Shown: positions 1 to 5,067 of the stretch, in pieces
How positions within the stretch are numbered: position 1 is the stretch's first letter
Layout: every line of letters starts with the position of its first letter
DNA from: an uncultured Ignavibacteria bacterium
Lineage (GTDB): Bacteria > Bacteroidota > Ignavibacteria > Ignavibacteriales > Melioribacteraceae
Assembly (NCBI GenBank): GCA_937930275.1
Contig: CALGLM010000101.1
Coordinates: forward strand, 1-5,067
Direction: 5' to 3'
DNA: 5,067 nucleotides
Program-made: the position numbers and the translations under genes
Notes under the pieces: model-generated
What the model was told of the DNA's origin: nothing
The model's database searches: none
Seen by the model: the letters and a program-made list of their open reading frames with translations, nothing else

Positions 1-2278
1 ACTTAAAACTTTGGTTTTGTACCAACTTTCTAAATAATAATGTTGACCAAGGGGGGTTTGGCCAATTTGGACCGTTAGTTGCCAAAGCAAATGTTAGAGT
101 ATTGTGTGAAGCTGCGTTTGCATTATATAAACCAAATCCGTGATCGGTATCAAATATTAACCAACGCCACCGGCTTGTATCGCTTTGTGTGGTCCAATAT
201 TTAATATTGTTTCCGGGCCAATCTACATTTGCAAAATAAATTTGACTAAGCATATAATCAATATAATTATCAACTTGTATGTTGTTTTTAACAAATTGAT
301 AATTGTTATCAGTAATTAAACTATTATTATTTACAAAAGTCATAAGGTCTAAATACCGTTCATTCGTACCTTCAACAATATCACCGTTGTTTTCCAAAAT
401 ATTTATCTCATCGGGATTAAGATTATGATGAGAAGCTAACATATCTTCGTTTAATTTTTCACGTATATTATGTATTCCCCAGTAACTTCCGTTCAAATAT
501 ACAACACAAGGTCTTCCGGCTTGCAAATCTAAATCTATGCCTTCAACAAGATTTTGCATCATTAAATCTCGCATCATCGTGCTTTCCCAGTCTTGACCCG
601 AGTTTCGTAAAATAAAATTATTATATTTTGAAAAATTTCTGTTTGGAAACAACTTATACTCAAATTCTTTGTTGCCGTATTCACCCCTTGCAAACAACGC
701 AACAGATTTTTGCGCAAAGGCACGGCTCCAATTTCCGTGTATTTTTAATCCGGCATTTGATTTATATTTTGTTATACCGTCCGGTTCATAAATTTCAAAG
801 TGTGCGGGTCTTTCCCAATCCTGCCAAAAATTTGCACCCATATAAGGGAAATCACTATTATAATCGTCTCCTAAAACATATATACCTATTTCGTTATCCC
901 ATAAATTTTCAGGATTTGTGCTAATAGATATAATCGGCATCGTGGTTGCTTGATTTATTATATAAGTATTAGTTACAACATCACTTTTAAGTTTTCCGGA
1001 GCTATATCCTATAAATCTTAACACTTTAGTATTAGAAATATTTATCGGCGAGCTATAAATCAAATCCGTGCTATCGGGTAGCGATCCGTCAGTAGTGTAG
1101 TACACTTTTTCAATTTCACTATTATTTGTAACATTTATACTAACGGAACTAGAATATAATCCGCCTTCAATATTTAAAGTAGGGTTAGCCGTAAATCCGT
1201 TGAACCCATAAGATAAGTTTTCTTTTTCGGGTGTAGGTACGGAAAAGAATAACAATTGATTTATATCTGCAGACGATCTACCGTATGAAACATCAGCTGT
1301 AAGTGCCGGTACAATTATCGAATCCACAAGATTAGAGTTATTATCCACCAAAAAGAGCTTTTCACCTTCAGAAGATATTTTAAAATTTGTATGCAACTTG
1401 GGTAAAGTTGTACCCGTTAACAAACCAATATTAAACGAATTATCAACCGAATAATTTAAGCCGATTGTAAAAAACGGAATTAGTGTTAAATCAGACGAAT
1501 TTAAGCTTTGATTATGAACTTGGATTGCAAGAACATTTTCTCCTTGTTTTAATAAGTTATGTAGTTCTTCTAATCTAAACTCGTATGGTTTACCCCCCTG
1601 ATACATTTGAGCTTCGGAATAATCATCTGTTGTTTTATTATAAGGAACTAATTGACCGGCATTACCTAAGTTTTTTCTTGTAAGTTCAACTCCGTTAAGA
1701 TAAGCAACAAACCCGTCATCGTAATCAATGTGTAATAATGCATCTTTAATAGATGCAGTGTCATCAATAGTAAAAGTTTTTCGTAGATATAAAGAAATTG
1801 TTGCCTGTACAATTGTAGAATCGTCTCCGTCTCCAAAACCAAAACCGCTTGGACCTGATTGCCAAGCTAAATCATTATATCCGATATTTTTCCATTCTAC
1901 AGGAGGTTCGCTTGTAAATATTTTAAATTTCCAAGTATCCCCTTTATTTATAATTGTTTGCCATCCAATTGTTCCTATTGTTCTGTTTTTATCGGAAGCG
2001 AACACAAGCAAATAGCTGTTTGGCTTTAACACAACATCCGGAAATACCCATTTACGCAACTCTTGCTTATCATCACTAACAGAGTAGTTATTTAAGTTAA
2101 CATTAAAGTTATTTGGGTTATATATTTCAAACCAATCGGATGATTCGTCATCTTCATCCCGTATTGTGTTTTGATTTACGGACTGAACTTCGTTAATATA
2201 AATTTTTTGTGAATAGATTACGTCGTAAAATGTAAATATTAAAAATATAGCGGTAAAAATAGACTGAATTGTTTTCAT
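1..2278 (-). CDS. Secreted LTD / CHB_HEX_C / CotH kinase-like protein, 3' end outside window
   Basis: I translated the minus strand codon by codon from the ATG at 2278 to the left edge. It reads through 759 codons without a stop, so the C-terminus is missing from the window, not broken. Residues 1-23 form a Sec signal peptide (basic MK start, hydrophobic core, probable cleavage before Q24). Residues about 25-105 look like a lamin-tail-like domain (INEV, DWFEIYNP, LNNYSVSDD, WVFPDVVLKPNSYLLVFAS). Residues about 115-275 resemble a galactose-binding-like beta-sandwich (GFGFGDGDD, YLRKTF, DYDDGFVAYLNGVEL). Residues about 363-441 match a chitobiase/hexosaminidase C-terminal module (YYTTDGSLP at 393-401). 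From about 447 onward it is CotH-like: GLKIHGNWSR, SGQDWESTMMRD at 560-571, YLNGSYWGIHNIREK at 594-608, DWPGNN at 686-691 and FDTDHGFG at 709-716. Bacillus CotH is a protein kinase acting on spore-coat proteins; D686, N690/N691, D710 and D712 are candidate catalytic or metal ligands here, by pattern only. The substrate is unknown. A T9SS tail may follow outside the window. No strong ribosome-binding site precedes the start, but the signal peptide supports it. Confidence 0.93.
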   Translation of the reverse strand, partial: MKTIQSIFTAIFLIFTFYDVIYSQKIYINEVQSVNQNTIRDEDDESSDWFEIYNPNNFNVNLNNYSVSDDKQELRKWVFPDVVLKPNSYLLVFASDKNRTIGTIGWQTIINKGDTWKFKIFTSEPPVEWKNIGYNDLAWQSGPSGFGFGDGDDSTIVQATISLYLRKTFTIDDTASIKDALLHIDYDDGFVAYLNGVELTRKNLGNAGQLVPYNKTTDDYSEAQMYQGGKPYEFRLEELHNLLKQGENVLAIQVHNQSLNSSDLTLIPFFTIGLNYSVDNSFNIGLLTGTTLPKLHTNFKISSEGEKLFLVDNNSNLVDSIIVPALTADVSYGRSSADINQLLFFSVPTPEKENLSYGFNGFTANPTLNIEGGLYSSSVSINVTNNSEIEKVYYTTDGSLPDSTDLIYSSPINISNTKVLRFIGYSSGKLKSDVVTNTYIINQATTMPIISISTNPENLWDNEIGIYVLGDDYNSDFPYMGANFWQDWERPAHFEIYEPDGITKYKSNAGLKIHGNWSRAFAQKSVALFARGEYGNKEFEYKLFPNRNFSKYNNFILRNSGQDWESTMMRDLMMQNLVEGIDLDLQAGRPCVVYLNGSYWGIHNIREKLNEDMLASHHNLNPDEINILENNGDIVEGTNERYLDLMTFVNNNSLITDNNYQFVKNNIQVDNYIDYMLSQIYFANVDWPGNNIKYWTTQSDTSRWRWLIFDTDHGFGLYNANAASHNTLTFALATNGPNWPNPPWSTLLFRKLVQNQSFK

Positions 2279-2302
2279 TGGTAAAATTTCCGAAAGTACT
2301 AA

Positions 2303-2308
2303 ATTATA
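2303..2308 (-). promoter_or_regulatory. Possible -10 element for the CotH-domain gene
   Basis: The minus strand reads TATAAT, ending 24 bases before the ATG at 2278. No good -35 hexamer is found at the usual distance, and the region is so AT-rich that a chance match is quite possible. The housekeeping sigma factor of Bacteroidota often prefers other motifs, so this is only a candidate. Confidence 0.25.
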
Positions 2309-2347
2309 ACATTATTAAAAATAACGTATTTATTATATTAGTGCAAG

Positions 2348-2375
2348 CTTAAATTAAATAGGGGATTAATTTAAG
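2348..2375. repeat. 10-bp perfect AT-rich inverted repeat upstream of the CotH-domain gene
   Basis: CTTAAATTAA (2348-2357) and TTAATTTAAG (2366-2375) are perfect reverse complements around an 8-base loop ATAGGGGA. The element lies 70-97 bases upstream of the CotH-gene start. It could be a dimeric regulator operator or an mRNA leader hairpin. No T-run follows on either strand, so a simple intrinsic terminator is unlikely. The repeat itself is plain in the sequence; its function is inferred, and AT-only stems arise easily by chance in such DNA. Confidence 0.5.
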
Positions 2376-2497
2376 TAACTAAGCTAAAATATTGTGTTTA
2401 TAAATATGGAATATTAGTACAGATAATTTTTAATTTTACGGCGTAAGTATTAAGAAAGATTAAATAGTAAAATAATTAGTAACATTTACATCTATTG

Positions 2498-2526
2498 TCC
2501 CCTTCCTTAATTGGAAAGGAAGGGGA
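2498..2526. repeat. GC-rich 11-bp perfect hairpin in an AT-rich spacer
   Basis: TCCCCTTCCTT (2498-2508) pairs perfectly with AAGGAAGGGGA (2516-2526) around the 7-base loop AATTGGA. It is the only G/C-rich block in the spacer and would be a very stable stem in RNA from either strand. It sits 223 bases past the FISUMP stop and 220 bases before the CotH start. Neither strand has a T-run after it, so a canonical intrinsic terminator is not supported. It could still be an unusual terminator, an RNA-stabilising 3' structure, or one copy of a small interspersed palindromic repeat. Only one copy is present in this window. Confidence 0.7.
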
Positions 2527-2748
2527 ATATTAGGGTATAATATTAAGCTTTGTGCATTTTTCATTAAATAAAGAATAACGAAAATATATTTATTACGTTA
2601 TCTTTTCTTTAGGCATTAGAGAATAAGTAGTGGATTAGTGCGTCATTAAATATATTGATTAGTAATTTTTAATTGTTTAGATACAAGTAAATAATTAGAA
2701 TAATCGTATTTATATTTTTTGCACCCTAAATTAAAACGGAACAAATAA

Positions 2749-3705
2749 TTACTTTATATAGACCATTTTTTTAGTTGTTATATTATTCCCCGCAGTAAAC
2801 GAATAATAATAAATACCGCTATTGTAATCACTCATATCTATTACTTCAGAATAATTCCCCCTTGTTTTAAATGAATTAACCACGTTAAATAATAATTCCC
2901 CGAGCGTATTATAAATACTTAATTTTACGTTTATATCATTTCCTATTGAGTATTCAATTGTAGTAGTAGGATTGAAAGGATTAGGATAATTTTGTTTTAG
3001 TGTAAAACTTTCCGGTTGAAAGATTACTTCTTTTACCTCGGTTATTTCATCCTTAACACAACGAATTGAATATTTCATCACTTTAAACCAATCATATATT
3101 TCACTTGCTTCGGAATTATAAGTTAAATATCTTTCACGTGCCTTTAAATTCCCAACTTGGGTTGAAGTCCAGAAAACTGCATATTCGTTTATAATTCTAA
3201 ATACGTGCGGTGAATAATATCCGTCATATTCTCCTCCGGGTAAAATACTTAAACCGCTGCTGTTAGTTGCCCCCGTATTTGGAGTTTTCCAATATTGTGT
3301 ACCCGTAGCTTTCATTTTACCTCCGGCAATTGCAGCACCGCCTAAAAAGTTTTCCAACTCTTTCCATTCTGTATCACTTGGTATATGCCAACCGATTGGG
3401 CTTACGCCTTGTGTTTTTTGAGCAGTACTATTTTTCATCGCAGCATTCCATGTATAAAGTTTGCCATATATTGCCCCAAGGCTATCATTGTTATTATAAG
3501 ATACCACGTCCGGTATAATTGTGCCGTCAGCATAATGAACTGAACGCAAGTTTTCAGCCATCCAAATTTGATTACCTATTTTTACTGTTTGATACACATT
3601 TCCGTCATAATCCGTAACTGTGGAATCGGGCGTAAATTGTGCAAAGTAACTTTGTGTAAAAATAAAAATCATTAAAATAAAAAGTAATTTGACTAAATTT
3701 TTCAT
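2749..3705 (-). CDS. Secreted FISUMP-domain protein with T9SS type A sorting domain
   Basis: This complete 318-residue protein is built for export. Residues 1-22 are a Sec signal peptide with an FA|QF-type cleavage site. Residues about 29-219 match the Fib_succ_major (FISUMP) paralogous domain: TVTDYDGNVYQTVKIG at 29-44, QIWMAENL at 46-53, YGKLYTWNAAM at 80-90, GWHIPSDTEWKELENFLGG at 105-123, LPGGEYDG at 155-162, FWTST at 178-182 and the closing YSIRCVKD at 212-219. After a short linker, residues about 233-318 are a type IX secretion type A sorting domain (LKQNYPNPFNPTTTI, then IYNTLGELL, SGIYYYSF and the terminal KKMVYIK). That domain directs outer-membrane translocation and is normally cleaved, followed by surface attachment or release. 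FISUMP domains are lectin-like in appearance, but no activity is established, so the function is unknown. The start is supported by AGAGG five bases upstream and by the signal peptide. The gene is divergent from the kinase operon and co-oriented with the CotH gene. Confidence 0.95.
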   Translation of the reverse strand: MKNLVKLLFILMIFIFTQSYFAQFTPDSTVTDYDGNVYQTVKIGNQIWMAENLRSVHYADGTIIPDVVSYNNNDSLGAIYGKLYTWNAAMKNSTAQKTQGVSPIGWHIPSDTEWKELENFLGGAAIAGGKMKATGTQYWKTPNTGATNSSGLSILPGGEYDGYYSPHVFRIINEYAVFWTSTQVGNLKARERYLTYNSEASEIYDWFKVMKYSIRCVKDEITEVKEVIFQPESFTLKQNYPNPFNPTTTIEYSIGNDINVKLSIYNTLGELLFNVVNSFKTRGNYSEVIDMSDYNSGIYYYSFTAGNNITTKKMVYIK

Positions 3706-3710
3706 GTTAA

Positions 3711-3715
3711 CCTCT
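3711..3715 (-). promoter_or_regulatory. Ribosome-binding site of the FISUMP gene
   Basis: The minus strand reads AGAGG, then five bases (TTAAC), then the ATG ending at 3705. This is the clearest Shine-Dalgarno-like match in the window and fixes the FISUMP start. The other complete start sites here lack such a match, in keeping with the generally weak Shine-Dalgarno use in Bacteroidota relatives. Confidence 0.6.
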
Positions 3716-3870
3716 AAAAAATAATTCTAAAATTGTAACTGCTAAGTTAAAGATTAATTTATACTGATATTTTAAATATAGACCGGCATCGTTATTTGAA
3801 GTTATACAGCTAATAATTGGCTTTTAGGCGCTTAGCAATGTAATTAATCTTCAAAAAATGTGCTTTTGTC

Positions 3871-3876
3871 TATAAT
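3871..3876 (+). promoter_or_regulatory. Candidate -10 box of the kinase-regulator operon
   Basis: A perfect TATAAT sits 57 bases before the ATG at 3933. Transcription from it would begin near 3883, after the upstream in-frame ATG at 3879, which would leave 3933 as the usable start. The -35 region (around 3848-3855, TCTTCAAA) matches TTGACA poorly, and chance matches are common in AT-rich DNA. Confidence 0.35.
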
Positions 3877-3932
3877 TTATGTTAATTTATCCTTATTATA
3901 TTATATTTGGAATTAATAATAATAAGCATAAA

Positions 3933-5000
3933 ATGGATTTAAAAGATTTGTTCAGTTTATCAAAAGGTAAGCGTGTAGTTTTACATTTACTGTTTTGGTC
4001 TTCTTATCTTTCGTATTATACATTTCAAAGTGGTTACTATAAAAAAGATTACTTGGAAATGCTTGAAGGATATTTAATTTATTTGCCAATAATAATAAGC
4101 GCTGCTTATTTTACAAATTATTATCTCGTTCCGAAATTCTTATTATTAAAAAAATATTTTAAGTTTGTTTTGTTATTTTTTTTCTCTGCTGCTTTTTTTA
4201 TCCTTTCAATGAAAACTCTTTTTTGGTTTTATTTAGCTCCTATGTATTATAACAAAATCGGCTTAAAAGGTTATTACGATGCAGGATATTTATACCCCAC
4301 ATATCTCATGTCGCACGCAATAAGTATTTATTTTATTGTTTTTGTATTTGGATTTATTAAAATAACAAAGAGGTGGTTTGTAAATAATCAATTAACCCAA
4401 GAACTTAAAAAAGAAAAACTTGAAGCCGAATTAAAATTTTTAAAAGCACAAATGAATCCCCACTTCCTATTTAACGTATTAAATAGTTTATACGCACTTG
4501 CCTTAAAACAATCGGATAAAACAGCCGAGATGATATTAAAACTTTCTGCAATGATGGATTACATATTATATGAAACAAAAAACGACTATGTTTTAATAGA
4601 TAAAGAATTGAAACTTATAACCGACTATGTTGAATTGGAGAAACTTAGATACGGTGATAAACTTGAATATAGTTTTGTTTTAAACGGAAAAACCGATAAC
4701 GTTTATATCCCTCCGCTTTTACTATTTCCGTTTGTTGAAAATAGCTTTAAGCACGGTGTAAGCAACTCGATAAATAATTCGTTTATTAAAGCTTCATTAA
4801 AATTATCTGATTCAAAATTAGAGTTTATTATTGAAAATACTAAACCGGGGTTAAAGGTAAATAAAAAACAAGCGGGAATAGGTTTAAGCAACGTGTTAAA
4901 AAGACTTGAGTTATTGTACTTGGGAAATTATATTTTTGAACAAAGCGAAACCGAAAAAACATTTTTAATAAAATTAATACTAAATACAAAAAAGAGTTAA
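3933..5000 (+). CDS. LytS-type sensor histidine kinase, four transmembrane helices
   Basis: This integral membrane sensor kinase should autophosphorylate on a histidine and pass the phosphate to the regulator encoded next to it. With the ATG at 3933 it has 355 residues. Four hydrophobic helices lie at about 15-31, 47-66, 77-101 and 125-144, followed by a charged, probably coiled-coil linker (150-170). The His_kinase (PF06580-type) motif LKAQMNPHFLFNVLNSL places the phospho-acceptor at H177. A GHKL ATPase domain follows, with N-box LFPFVENSFKHG (E269, N270, H274) and glycine box AGIGLSNVLKRLELLY (G315, G317). The usual DxGxG loop is reduced to an IENTKPG-type segment, as is common in this family, so this is not a sign of decay. 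No extracellular ligand domain is seen, so the signal is unknown. An in-frame ATG at 3879 would add 18 residues (373 total). I prefer 3933 because the extension looks non-domain-like and overlaps the likely promoter. Neither start has a clear ribosome-binding site. Confidence 0.93.
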   Translation: MDLKDLFSLSKGKRVVLHLLFWSSYLSYYTFQSGYYKKDYLEMLEGYLIYLPIIISAAYFTNYYLVPKFLLLKKYFKFVLLFFFSAAFFILSMKTLFWFYLAPMYYNKIGLKGYYDAGYLYPTYLMSHAISIYFIVFVFGFIKITKRWFVNNQLTQELKKEKLEAELKFLKAQMNPHFLFNVLNSLYALALKQSDKTAEMILKLSAMMDYILYETKNDYVLIDKELKLITDYVELEKLRYGDKLEYSFVLNGKTDNVYIPPLLLFPFVENSFKHGVSNSINNSFIKASLKLSDSKLEFIIENTKPGLKVNKKQAGIGLSNVLKRLELLYLGNYIFEQSETEKTFLIKLILNTKKS

Positions 5001-5001
5001 A

Positions 5002-5067
5002 ATGAGTTTAAAGTGTTTAATTGTAGATGACGAACCTTTGGCAATTGAAATTATTGAAACATATTTA
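5002..5067 (+). CDS. Response regulator, probably LytTR family, 5' end only
   Basis: The 22 visible codons read MSLKCLIVDDEPLAIEIIET then YL. This is the first strand and helix of a CheY-like receiver domain, with the acidic Mg-binding pair D9-D10 in the IVDDEPLA motif. That wording is typical of LytR/AlgR-type regulators with a C-terminal LytTR DNA-binding domain, which usually pair with LytS-type kinases. The phospho-acceptor aspartate and the output domain lie beyond the window, so the LytTR assignment is inferred from the kinase partner and the motif. The ATG begins one base after the kinase stop, with a purine-rich AAAGAG just upstream inside the kinase 3' end. This implies tight co-transcription and probably translational coupling. 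Confidence 0.88.
   Translation, partial: MSLKCLIVDDEPLAIEIIETYL

Larger units (their letters stand above)
2279..2748. other. 470-base gene-free spacer, very AT-rich, with inverted repeats
   Basis: I found no credible gene on either strand in this stretch: reading frames are short and interrupted, and none has recognisable protein content. It should hold the 3' untranslated end of the FISUMP gene and the 5' leader and promoter of the CotH gene, both transcribed leftward. Two strong inverted repeats (2348-2375 and 2498-2526) are listed separately. Weaker ones lie at 2436-2446 (TTACG-g-CGTAA) and 2570-2605, the latter with a bulge and a 15-base loop. No classical stem followed by a T-run was seen, so where FISUMP transcription ends is unclear. 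Confidence 0.7.
3706..3932. other. Divergent intergenic region between FISUMP gene and kinase operon
   Basis: These 227 bases should contain both divergent promoters. On the minus strand a TAGAAT-like -10 candidate lies at 3724-3729, with only a poor -35 match. On the plus strand TATAAT lies at 3871-3876. A less AT-rich patch around 3810-3837 includes GCTAA...TTAGC as a 5-bp inverted repeat, which is too short to call an operator. No gene is evident if the kinase starts at 3933. Confidence 0.5.

Noticed and set aside
51..56. Run of six G (six C in the gene) as a possible frameshift site
   Set aside because: Translation before and after it is consistent with one continuous frame (NWPNPPWSTLLFRK). 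The same holds for the similar run at 1593-1598, so there is no sign of a frameshift.
628..924. Plus-strand open frame of 98 codons
   Set aside because: It lies antisense inside the CotH-domain gene, has no recognisable protein content or ribosome-binding site, and the minus strand is clearly coding here.
1728..2015. Plus-strand open frame of 95 codons
   Set aside because: It is antisense to the galactose-binding-like part of the CotH protein, with no domain or start signal; a shadow frame.
2436..2446. TTACG-g-CGTAA palindrome
   Set aside because: A 5-bp stem with a one-base centre is too short to separate from chance in this DNA.
2570..2605. Bulged hairpin (AAAG-a-ATAACG with CGTTAT-CTTT) as a terminator
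   Set aside because: The stem is AT-rich with a bulge and a 15-base loop, and no clean T-run follows on the FISUMP transcript strand.
2279..2748. CRISPR array or tandem repeats in the spacer
   Set aside because: There are no regularly spaced direct repeats; the apparent similarity is low-complexity A/T sequence.
3330..3518. Plus-strand open frame of 62 codons
   Set aside because: It is antisense to the FISUMP domain, whose conserved motifs run through this region on the other strand.
4703..4891. Minus-strand open frame of 62 codons
   Set aside because: It is antisense to the kinase ATP-binding domain (N-box and approach to the glycine box); a shadow frame.

Overview
This is an AT-rich stretch (GC roughly 30% by eye) with four protein-coding genes, two of them cut by the window edges. 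The organism is most likely a member of the FCB superphylum. Ignavibacteriota or a related lineage fits best, with other Bacteroidota as the alternative. The main evidence is a C-terminal type IX secretion (T9SS) sorting domain that opens with QNYPNPFNPTTTI, a wording typical of Ignavibacteria-like genomes. The FISUMP and LTD/CotH extracellular architectures and the LytS/LytTR-type two-component pair agree with this. I saw no RNA gene, CRISPR array, insertion sequence or phage gene.

Layout. The minus strand from the left edge to 2278 is one uninterrupted frame of 759 codons whose 3' end lies outside the window. It encodes a large secreted protein: signal peptide, lamin-tail-like domain (LTD), galactose-binding-like beta-sandwich, chitobiase-C-like domain and CotH kinase-like domain. 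A 470-base gene-free, very AT-rich spacer follows. It carries two clear inverted repeats, one of them an 11-bp stem that is strikingly C/G-rich against its surroundings. Next, also on the minus strand (2749-3705), is a complete secreted FISUMP-domain protein with a T9SS type A tail. A 227-base divergent intergenic region separates it from a plus-strand operon. That operon holds a LytS-type four-helix membrane histidine kinase (best start 3933, end 5000) and, one base after its stop, the first 22 codons of its response regulator.

How the genes relate. The kinase and regulator almost certainly form one transcriptional unit and one signalling pathway. The two minus-strand genes encode exported surface or extracellular proteins of uncertain function. 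They are co-oriented but separated by a long spacer, so co-transcription is possible but not shown. Control of the secreted genes by the divergent two-component system is only a hypothesis from position.

Nothing here is clearly a new defence or mobile system. The most useful leads are the domain combination of the CotH protein, the GC-rich hairpin as a possible genome-wide repeat, and the kinase start site.
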